A stretch of DNA of 64,000 nucleotides from assembly GCF_000247695.1 (NCBI RefSeq), contig NW_004624805.1:1551433-1615432 (forward strand), read 5' to 3'. The DNA comes from Heterocephalus glaber. Its lineage: Eukaryota > Chordata > Mammalia > Rodentia > Bathyergidae. Both the position numbers and the translations under genes were made by a program. The notes below the pieces were generated by a model. The model did no database searches, was not told the DNA's origin, and saw nothing but the letters and a program-made list of their open reading frames with translations. Positions 12,501 through 23,800 of this stretch are shown in pieces; position 1 is the stretch's first letter, and each line of letters starts with the position of its first letter.

Positions 12501-15500
12501 GGTTAGATCATTGATGACCTAGTTCAATGAGGTCCTTTGGGTTTAGATTGAAATGTGATCACAAAATAGCCGGAGCCAAAGGTGATGTTTTGAGTCTCTT
12601 CAGACATTCGGACAGGTGTCTCCTGGGCAGGAACGTTGTGCTGGAGAGAGGCTCTGACACTGCGTCTTCCTGGCTGTAAGTCCGCAGGAGCCGTCTGCCT
12701 CAAAGCGGGGTGGTTGCTGGCACTCCCGGCTCAGCCACCCAGCCAGCCCTGGCACTGGCAGCCTCTCCCATCCTCGCAGCCTTGCTGGTTCTGCCCCTCC
12801 TGGCGGGCAGCCCTGAGGGCTGGGGCCTCCACACCACCCTGCCCATGACGGGGCTGCCAGGAGAGCTCCTGCCTCACTGGCAGCATCTCCCCTTCCTTCC
12901 ACCTCTTGGCCCTTGCAGTACCATGGGAAGAGCCGAACAGGGAGCTGAGGAGGGCGAGGGACAGTGTCACAGTGGCCCAGACAGCCTTCCGGGCACAGGA
13001 GTCTCCGTGTGGGGACAGGATAGGCCATTCGGAGCCAAGCTGGAGATCCAGTGGCGCCTCCCTGTGTGCCAGGACCTCCTCCGTGCACATGGGGCTGCGG
13101 GCCGAGTGGACCAGGGCGGCTGTGCTTAAAACTCTGTCCTTCTCCTTCTCCTGAGCCTTGAACCCCGGCCACAGCATCCATGTGTCCCTGCTGTCCGCTC
13201 TCTGCTCTTCTTTGCACTATGGCGTCCTCTGGGATTGGGAGGACAACTCCTCACAAAAGCAGGGGACACTTTTTAATAAAAGTAACTGCTACTGTTCGTG
13301 TAGCACCTAAAATGTTCTGAGCGTCTGTCTAAGCATCTTTCAAGCTTTAGTTCTCCCAGCTTTTAAAAAGAAGTCTGGTTTTCACCCCCACTTTGTAGGG
13401 GAAGAAGTAGAGCCATAGAGGTCGTGTGACCTGCCCGAGTCCTGGAGCTCAGCGCTAGCACGGCTGGGACACATGTCAGACCTGTGAACCCTGAGCCACA
13501 CTGCACTGCAGGCTGCTCCGAGAGGCTACTGCACCAGCTTGGAATATTCTGCAGATATTCAGACACTTTCCTATACATTGAAGTACTGCTGAATATTGCT
13601 TGGTACCTTGCCCCCCAAAATCATGCGTTCTTTCAAAAATATTCAGAACACCTCCCTTTCTCCTTGGACTCTTCTACCAGCTCATCGTACTTGGCCATCC
13701 CTTCCCAGGTAGCACTGGGCCGCTGTTTTCCTGTCCACAGCTGGAAACCTCAACCTTCTAGGTGCAGTAAAGGTGTCCCATCCAGCTCTGCACATCATTA
13801 ATCTTAAAGACAGCTCCAGTGGAACTCCATTTACCATCCTGTTGATAAGAGAAAGCGAGAAATCCTTGGGCACTGGATGCTAATTAGATCTGCCCTCCCA
13901 CCCGAAGCGGGCTGCAGCAGTAAAGGAAAGGACGGAGTCGGCAGGACGCCCCTCTTTCCCAGAGGTTTGGATGGGGAAGGAAAGAGGGAGGCAGATGGCT
14001 GCCATGCATATGGCTCCTTTTTGAGAAAACTGAGAAAGGACTGCCAAGAGTGAGAGGAATGACCTGAGCACGTTTTATTACGACACAGATTCTTCAGGAG
14101 AGGAGGAATCTGGGCCGTTAGCCACTCGGGCACGGAATCGGTAGGAATACAATGGCTCGTAGAGGTGAGGGGCCCCCCTTCCACTGCTCAGCCCCATAAA
14201 GCCCAGGTGGTTGATCCACCCCCTCCCAGGGAGGGCAGGTTTATGCCTGTTTCAGCTTCTGATGGGCTGACCGTAGAATGTGGGACAGATCTCACATGTT
14301 CAGATGACTGGCCATGACTGCGTCGGGAGTGCAGACTGCAATTCCGTTCCTCGGGTCCAGGTGCTGATTTACACTCCTTTTGTGTCTGTTCCTCAGCTGT
14401 ACTTGGGAGACGGTCACCAACCTGAGCCCCAGGGCTTTTCTTGGGCTCAGTTTCTTCCAGAAGGGAAAGCGTGGACCTCCGCCCTCCCGTTTCTGGTGGC
14501 CTTGCTCGACTGGTACCAGGGATCGAACTCAGGACCTCGTGCTTGCAAGGCAGGCAGTGGAACCACTGAGCTAAATCCCCAGCTCTTCCTTCCCTTCTCT
14601 GGCCAGCCTTCTCTTTTGGTAAAGCAGAGGGTGTTGGGGGAGGGCCAGGAGCCTGCTCAGCATCGCCCAGCAGTTTGGGCTCCTCCAGATGCCCCTGAGC
14701 TGCCCGCTGCGCAGCCTCTCCTCGTGGTGGCCATGCACACCTCATTGTGACAGCCTCCAGGCTCGGCTCACACGAGCTCTGACACGGAGCAGCTGGGCCC
14801 CTCGCCCCGGAATAGTGGGGATTTTTTCAAGAGGTAAAGCAATGGGCCCTGCAAATCCATCCATCCGTGTGGAGCCTCTCTGGCCTGGGGAGTGCGGAGT
14901 GGAGACATCAGTCCCTTCCGAGTCTCCTGGCCCTTGCTCCCTCCTCTGTCGTGGCAGCCCTGGAGGCACAGCTGCAAACCAGGGGCTCAGGAAACATAAT
15001 TTGAAAACACTGTCTACACCTGTGTTGCTCCTGTCTGCAGGTGAGCCTCGGCACCTGAGTCTGCTCTGTGTCCCGGAGTGCAGTTCTCTTTGACCCACTC
15101 ATCCTTGGGCGACTCAGAGAAGCCACCTCATTGGTTTCTTCTAATTCTACGAGGGTGTGTGTGCCTGTGTGCGCATGAGCCAAACCTACCCTCCACCTGG
15201 CCAGGCACAGTGATCTCGCATAGACGGAGTGGGGGACAGGAGGGCCGAAACTCTCCAAGGTCACATACCCAGGGCTGATGGCTTAGGCTTCATCAGACCC
15301 AAATCTATTTTGCACTCGACTTGGCCGACCAGGTACCACTGACACAAACCTGCGTGTCCCTGCAGGCTCCCTCGGTTACTCTGCAGTGACTTAATGTGGT
15401 CCCCAGGCACTAGGTCCCTCTTGCAGGGGTTTCTGGCTAATGGCGTACACAGCTGAGCCAGGCCGTGTTAGGGGTGCAGCTGCCTTAGAGAAGCGCTTGG

Positions 15501-18500
15501 GAGCCACCAGGCCTGCCCAGACGCCTGTCCATCTTATGTGGCTTTGGAATTTAGCTAAACACTATAAATAATAATTTAGGTAGCATTAATGAGCCCTGCA
15601 ACTAAAGGCCAGGTCTTAACTAACCCATAACTGGAAACCCAGTCATCCCAAAATTGTGTGCTTTTCTCCCCAGAGTTTAATACTGTGGCTTTTGGTGTTC
15701 TTGAACATAGTTAATTCTTAGATTTGACTCATAAATCACCATTTCCTATTGAGAGGTGAGGCAGAGGGGAAAGGGTTCACTTGAGCTAGAAATCCTTTAA
15801 TCTCCTTGGACCCAAGTTTCCCTGGCCTGTTTTTTACATTTCAAGTCTGACTTCCTTGCGGTATTATTTTACATTCTTATTAAATTTTTAGCTGACGGGA
15901 GAGAGAGTACCTCATTAAATTTTCCCCTGTCTGCAGGTGGGGTTGGTGACTGTTACTGAGAGCCAGATTAAGATTCATAATCATTTAGCCTTGTCGCACT
16001 GGGTGGATATAGACTGGAGATGTTTAGTGCTGATAAGCACTGGGTAATTGGCTTACAGAGCTAGACAACCTGAACCCTTTCAAAAAGGAGAGCCCGCAGT
16101 AATACCCAGGAAGCATTACACGAACGCATCACCACATGAGAGGCACGAATGAGGTAATGGCGTCTCAGTGAGGGTCAGGCTTTTGCTATTGAATTCATCC
16201 CAAACTGCAGCAAAGAGAGCCATACACAGGATTCAGAGCTCAGAAGAACACACAATTTAGAGGCACTAGATTTTTTTTCCAGTATGAGATACAATTTAAT
16301 TACAGCATCCACATAGATGACAGATGACATTTACTTGCCTGTGCATTCAAGCTCATGTTTATTTGTGACCAGAGAGGTGTGAGGATGGTACGTTCTTAAG
16401 TGATAGATGTTCGCAATTTCAAGCTCAAATGGGCTGCGGAAAAGAAAGAACAAAGTCAGAGTCGAAATGTACTTAGACACCAAGAGATCTTCTTGATTAG
16501 GGTTAGAAGAATGGATGTGTGGTGGACAGATGTGGGTTTCCTGCCCGGAGATTTTAAATAAAAGGAGGATGGTGCTTTTGTGGGGAGAGTTTGAATATAG
16601 CAGATCTCTTTGATTCAAAGGGACAGGAGTTCTTTTGAGCCTTCTGTGGTTCTTATTCAGATGTTTTCGTGACCATGGAAGAAACCGAACCAAATCACTG
16701 GCTCTGGGGATCCCAGTTGGAGTCTTCTCACCTCTGCCCCACCGGCACCAATCTATCCAAAAAATTTAGTTTTTCATATGGAAATATAATTCCTCCCCCC
16801 CCGCCAATACTCTGCTGGGTCTTTTCTTGGGATTGATTTGATTATTTTGTTTAATTTATGGCAAATTGATATTTTTAAAATACCAAGTGTCCAATCCAGG
16901 ACCACAGCACATTTATTTAGGTCTTTAATTTTTCCCTGCAGAGTATAATTTTCATAGAAGGGATCTTGCATATCTTTAATTAGATTAATTATTCTAGGGT
17001 TTCGAGGTGTTTTGCCACTGTTGCTGAGAGCATGGTCTGAAGCCCTTGAACGCACAGCCAATAACACCTACTTATTTATTCTGCTCATCGTGGACTGAGA
17101 AGAAAAGCAACAATCAGCTTGTCCTTTTCTCGGAAGGCAGGGTCCCTTCCCTACCCCAGCAAGGTCGAAGAGGTCTCAGAGCTCCACTGCCGGACACTGA
17201 TTTCAGGGTCTGAACATTTCAGCCCAGAAATTATTCTTTTGGTCTAACCTACAGTCCTCCTGTTGGCATTTTAGTTTGTTTTCCTTTTATTTGGTTCACA
17301 GTTTCCCTTCTACAAAGCTTCTTATCTATCAGCCTGCTGTTTGAGTCATGACGCAGATATTCTCTCCAAGAAAGCACAGAAAAATATGCATAACTTCTGT
17401 TAGGAGGGAGTTTGTTCATGATACAGCATTAAGTTAACAAAATATGATAAAATTCTCATTGTACTTTTAATACACATATTTATAGAGAAGGGGGGAAAAG
17501 AAAATGCCTGTTGGTCGTTATCCCTGGTGACTAGTTTATGGACTTTTTTTAACTGCCTACATTTTCAAGAATTTTATGATAAACTGGCATCGTGTTTGCA
17601 CTAAGCAAAAATCAACAAAGTAAAAACAAATCTAAATCAGCACTTTAAAATGGACAAAAGAAAATGAAAAACAGAATCATGAGCTTGAACTTTCCTTTCC
17701 TTTTCATTGTGTAAAGCGTATTAAAATTTGCTAGTGAGATTAAGAGAGGCCTGTGACATAGCTTGAGATCGCCAAGGAAGGCACACGTCTCTCTCAGGGG
17801 TGCCAGTCTGCCTGCCGGTCCCGATCAGCCATAAACTCCAGGCTCCGCTTAGAAGACTGGGCCCGTCTTCTCTCCCATTGCCTCAGTTCCTGGCGCAAAT
17901 CCATGTCCACGGAGGGCTCAAGCTGAATTCGCTAGTGGTCCACATGTGTGTCCCCTGTCAGCTGGCCTTCCTGACCCTGCTGTTTGTTGACAGGTTCTCA
18001 GGAATCAGACAGCTCTCAATCGGCCAAGAAGGACATGCTGGCCGCCTTGAAGTCCCGGCAGGAGGCTCTGGAGGAGACACTGCGCCAGAGGCTGGAGGAG
18101 CTCAAGAGGCTGTGTCTCCGGGAAGCCGTAAGCAATCGCATCATGGTGTCCCCTCCTAAGTAGGGCAGGAGGCGTCCCGGGGCGGTGGGGGCCTCGAAAG
18201 TGCTGGAAACATCCAGCTCTGTGATGAGTGTGGTCAGGAGCTGACTTGCGGCCTTGACAGACCCTGCCACCTGTGATAACCGGTCATACACGCACGCATG
18301 GCTCCCCACGGTGCACAAAGCCTCCCTCATGTGACACTGCCTCTTGCCGAGAACAACCTGCACCATCTTCCCAAGACTGCCTGGCAAGCTCAGTCCTCAT
18401 GAGCATATGGAGGCCCCTGAAGCCCACTGCTGGATTAATGAAGTCTCCACTTCTTTCTTATTTGTTCTGTGACCCTTTATTAGTGGTCTCTGGAGACTGT

Positions 18501-20775
18501 TTTCAGTGTGGCACATACTGGTGTGTGTGTGCGTTTGTGTGTGTGTGTCCGCGTGTCCGGGCACACATGTGGACAGTGTGAGGGACTCTCCCGGGACTGG
18601 TGGGGTTGCTCTGCCAGGAAGCAGTTCCAAGCAGGGAGGTTGCAGAGGCTCCCAGGCAGCCCGGGAGGTGGGTCCTCTCCCCCCAAACAGCGATGCTTTG
18701 CAGAGAAATAATGGGCCACGGGGCCACGGAGTGAGGTCATGTTACATTTCAACTTGGCTCAGTCATGGTCTGGAGTGATTTAAACCGGAGCCCACTCAGA
18801 ACAGCGGCACATTAGCACAAATCCATTGCAGATCTCGGGAAAGCAATCGGCTTGGCTGAGGGAGCGAGCTATGTGATATCCTTATATTAGCAACCTTTGC
18901 ACAAAGAATATGCTTGAAGTATTGAAAAAATACAGGTGTTTGCATCGGCCTTTAATAATTTATAAAGCCTTGTTTAGGGTTTAAGAAAGGAAAAGTCCCT
19001 GAACCCACAGAGAGCCCACATGAGGAGATGTAGGAACGTGTCCGGGCAGTCAGCCTGCCCTCTACTGTCTCACTGTCTCTCCGAAAACAGGGGAAACAGG
19101 GCTCTCGGGCCCTGGAGTGTTGGCAACAGAAAACATAACACGAGCAGGAGAAGGAGCCCAGCAGGAAGTCAGCCGCTTGTTTCTACCAGCGACTCCTGGC
19201 ACAGTTGACAAGCAGGACCGAGAGGCCTGCTGTTAGCGGCTGTCAGACAGCTCCCTCAGCTCGCAGCGCAGGAAGCTCTGTTTGGCCGCCGCCGGGAGGC
19301 GGCCGGAATGGGGTCAGTGGGGCTTTCGGCAGAAAAGAGAGGGAGGCCCGCACAGGGCACTGGATTATCCTGTGCGCCCAGCTCTGCTTACACGTAAAAT
19401 CAGAGTAGATGTCTGGAGAACCAAGATCTTGACTCGGGGACCTTCAAGCAGCTGGTGAAAAATCGGTGCCTCACTTTAAAATGTATTTTAAAACCACACA
19501 TGCTTTGGCGTTATAAATCCATGGCGATTTTAGCAGCTTCTCCCTCCTTTTTATACATTTCAAGGTACCAAAAAAAAAGTCCTGACAACATAGAGCCTTC
19601 AATAGGTTGTGTTATTTATAGACAGACTTTGAGGGGAGCCAATGAAAAAGTTGTGGGATAAATACATAACTGCTTAGGCGTCATCTGAACCACGTGTTTT
19701 CAAAAAGAAAAGAACAGGGAAGAAAGCTGCAGAGAGCCGAGCCAGCTCAGGCTCAGTGGGCTGCGGACCTCGGGGACTGAAGTCCCGGGGTCGCTCCCAG
19801 GGCCGTGGAGCTGGAGCAGAGGCACAGAGAGGCGGGGGTGTTCGTGTGCTTCCAGGTCTGCCCCGTGTGGGTGACAGGTGCTCCCAGCGGGACCCTGCTG
19901 AGCTCTCCTCATCCCAGCAGCCTTCGAGTCCTGTGCAGCTTCTGCATTGCTCTGGGGGTGGGAAGCCCCAGCCACGGTTTGTCCGGACAAGCCTGCTTTG
20001 CCCTGAGGGACACTGTGGCTCCCCAGCCTTTTCTGGTCCCGGAAGTGGCTTCTTGGATTCAATGGCTGGCTCCACAGTGGGATTTGCCCTGACTCACACT
20101 CATCTGCATGCAGCGCGGCTGTGACCCCAGACGGAGAGCCTCATCCTGAGTCACTGCCCTGATCCTCTGCCCGGGCCCGAGCCCTCTGTCATTGTGGGTC
20201 TGTCACCTCCGTTCACATCATCGCACACATAACGGCTAGATTCCCAGAAGCCAAAATGCACATGACAGGTTTTTTAGTAGCCTTGTTAATCAAATAGATT
20301 ACATTTTCAGTTTCTTAAAACTCTTGGGTTATATACAGGTTAGAGTCCCGGGAGTGTCTGGCAGAGGGAATGAGTGCTACCCACACTCCGTCTTCACCTG
20401 CGTAATACTGCCCTTGCTGGGATGTGCCATACAGACCTGTGCCTCCTGAGAAGACTCACGTAGGAGATCTGGGTTCTGAGGCCCGGGGCTGCGCTGCCTG
20501 CTGCTCCCTGACTGCATCCTTGCTTGGGGCAGCAGGCACGGGGGCTCTCCCTGGATCAGCGGAGAACGAGGGTGGAGCATTGCTGAGTCCAGTAGACTTA
20601 TTTACATGGCAGGAACTGATTTGGAAAAACTTCGCAGACTGCCTCTGGCCTGTAAGAAAGGAACGCTGGCACACATTTTAGAGAGATGACATTTCATTCA
20701 TGAGCGCTTACTGGGGGACAGCTTCGGGCTGATGTTGCTCAGCTCTTTGGGATCTGGGCATTGAAGGGCGTGTGC

Positions 20776-20827
<52 letters not shown>

Positions 20828-23800
20828 AGATGACCAGCATGTGCCGCTCTGCGCCCTAACCACTGTGACTGCTTCCCTCATTGCAGGAGCTCACTGGCAG
20901 ACTCCCTGTGGAATACCCCCTGGACCCCGGGGAGGAGCCGCCCACTGTCCGGAGGAGAATAGGCACAGCCTTCAAGCTGGACGAGCAGAAGGTCCTGCCC
21001 AAAGGAGAGGTGTGTTCTTCTCCGGGGTTGGGTTCTCTCCGGTTATCCTTGTCTTCCCCAGGGGTTGGGGCTCCCAGCTACTCGGCCCCTGTCTTTCTTG
21101 CTGCCTCTTCTTCGGTGAGCTGGTTGATGAGGCTGTGGCCTCCTGCTTGGGATGAGTCCTCCTGTCCTGGTTTGCACTTGGAATTCTGCTGGGGTTACTT
21201 GTGCAGTGCGCCAGGGCTTTTGCAAGTGGCCAAGTCAAGCCTGGGGAGAGCATTCCAGTGACAGTCATGTGCCCTTGTCTTCTGAGTGGTGCTCAGAGCT
21301 GTGCCTGATGTCTGCTCAGTGGGAGGAAACACCGCAGGGAAGGGGTCAGTGTGTCCTTGGGTGCAAGGGGTTCGCTGGCTGGGCGAGATCACTAGGGCCT
21401 GCCCTGGGGGCCAAAACTGCTACAACACGAACCAGACGTTCGGTGTGTCTTGGCCTCACCTGTCTGTGATCGACAGAGCCATATTTTTCTGTTTTTATCC
21501 GCTTTGGACTGAACACTGATGGAGTCAGGGGCTGGAGAATTCAGATTTGGGGAGGAAAAAGGCCTTGCAGCTCTGGTAGGGGTGAGTATCCAGCCTCAGT
21601 CCAAGAGACATGAAGGACAGGTGTACCTTAGGGTTAGGTCATCTTCAGGAAGCGCCGCCCCCGGTTTATTGTGAATAGCGTTGCTCATGAACTTGGTAAT
21701 AGAAGGCTTAAGAGGTCAGGACTGACATGCTGGGGGCGCCGTGCTGTAGACGTGCCCTCCTTCCTGTCCATTCCCCATAAAACCATCAGAGCATGGTGTC
21801 CTGCAGACTTTAGCTACTCTTCTGGTTCTGGTTCCAGACCAGCCCCTTCTCCTCCCCCTGCACTCCCCTTATCTCTGCCACTGTTGCCTGGCAGCCCGTT
21901 TCTCCCGTCAGGACTGAGGCTCCACCTGGCCCCAGCCTTTGCATCTCTTTGTTCTGCCCTTTTCCTTCATCCCCCAGTGTTCTCCCTCCATGGACCTTTC
22001 AGCCGTGCAGGCCGAGGCACTGAGAGGCAATGGAAAAGGGACACTGCATTTTTAGTCTTTTCAGAAAGTGGTTGGGAGAAACATTTTTCATGTAACATAA
22101 TGTAGGTCAGCGTGAGGGTGGATTTAGACAGGGAGCCAAGTGCCTGGGGCCCATGCAGTTTTGGGGATCTCTGGAGAACCCGCAGTTGCAGATCCCGAGC
22201 GCTGCACGCCAAGGAAAGCTCTTCCAGGCTGCTTCCTCCCTGTGGAGTTCTGACTGCAGACTGGCTGGGTCACCCCCAGGAACAGCGAGCCGGAGTATGA
22301 AACACGCTCAACTCCATAAGCAGCACCTACTTGGGCTCAGTAAACATCAGTTGCTCTAAGTAGAGAGGGAGAGTCATTCAGGAGGCCATCTGTCAGGTGC
22401 TTTTCAAATCCAGGCAGTCACTGAACTCCCGAGGGACTGCACCCACCTTGTCGCTGGGCAGTCAAATGCACCCTCCTTTCAGTGGGTGCCCTGTGCTCCA
22501 TCAGGCTCCTCGTTGCTCCACGCCGCAGAGGCCCCTTGGGCAGCAGGAGACCCCAGAGGCGTGCCACCACTCCAGGGTCTCCTGGCAATGAGACCCCTTT
22601 CCTGGTCACATGGCCACTACAAGCCGAAGTGTCAGGGTTGGTTCGGCGCTCCCACAAAGCTCAGGGTCTTCTTGGGCCGAGGCCGCACCAACTGCCCAGA
22701 AACAGGTGCTCGGTGCAGCCTCAATCACAGAAGGTTTTGGCCCCCCAAGGCTCCAGGCAGGGGTCCAGCTCTGTGTCCTTCTCCCCCGGAAGGACACATG
22801 TGGACAGCGTTTGAAGGGTGAGGAAGGAGTTCATTACCTCAGAAACAGTCCCGGTTAGCCTTCACCTCTTCTCTGCCTCCTGGGCACCCCCTGCTTGGGG
22901 CCTACAGTGGTCAAATGTAAGTGAAACCGGGCAGGGAATGTTGGCCCTGGCAGAGGCACCGCCTGGCGGGGTTGCGCAGGGGCGGGACTGTTTCACTGGG
23001 CCACCACGCGGAAGAGTGGTCTTCTGCCTACATCCGTTCCGTGAAACTGTATGACGCTGTGAATGACCTGGAGCGGGATGCTCGGTTCCCCTGCTCTGGC
23101 GACTGTCAATCCTGGGAGAAGCCGCTGATGTGTTTGTCGTGGGTTTATTAGGTCTGGGCCTTGGCAGAGTCCCATCTCCTACCCGTTCCCAGCTGATGCT
23201 GGGGCTTCCGGCCCCTGCTGTATGAGAGAGTGAGCAGCAGCTTTCAAAATCTGAACCTAGCAGGTGGCCCTAGAGCTGGCTTTGATTAGAGGCGCTTCAC
23301 TGGGGAAGAGATGAAATCGGGAAATGGACAACCTGAGACTTTGGGGTATTCTGCATCGGCCCCAAATCCTCACACGCAAGTGTGTGAGCCTCCTCCTCCC
23401 GGTGCTCAGCAGCCCGTGTGCACACATCTGCTCAGGAGACGGGGCCAGCGGCGACACGATGCCTGGCGCTGTGCTCTGGTACTGCAGGCATGCCAGGCAC
23501 ACACACTGTCCCAGAGCACAGAGGGAAACTCCTCAGCCCAAGGGAGGGACAGGGTAGGAGTGAGCTACCCGGGAAGGAGCGGAGGAGGAGCCCCTGGTCC
23601 CAGCCAAGGAGCTAAGGGAGAAGCCGGTTTCACTCCTGCCTACCAGGGGGCCACTGACCGCTGAGCAGGGCTTCCCTGAACCCGCAAGTGTGAGGGCAGC
23701 CGGAGCTCACAGAGAGCTTCCAGAAGGTGCCCAGGTGAGAGGAGGGGGCGTGTCCCAGCTGGGGACCAGAATGTTAGGGGAGGGAGATGCACAGGTGTGA

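Larger units (their letters stand above)
6028..17993 (+). other. FRMD4A: FRMD4A intron (12.0 kb)
   Basis: This is the largest intron in the window. It holds the B1-ID and B1 SINEs at 8669, 9101, 10930, 12093 and 12308, an ID at 14508, an ATT microsatellite at 11667, a MIR at about 13285-13500 and an L1 ORF2 fragment at 16795-17060. An AT-rich island without SINEs runs from about 15530 to 16330 and looks like conserved regulatory DNA. I find no extra coding exon with matching phase. Confidence 0.75.
18128..20886 (+). other. FRMD4A: FRMD4A intron (2.8 kb)
   Basis: It contains a GT-rich microsatellite at 18521-18548, an AT-rich candidate enhancer at 18770-18990, and a long pure (TG)n tract at 20769-20825 shortly before the next exon. 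I see no SINE. Confidence 0.8.
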
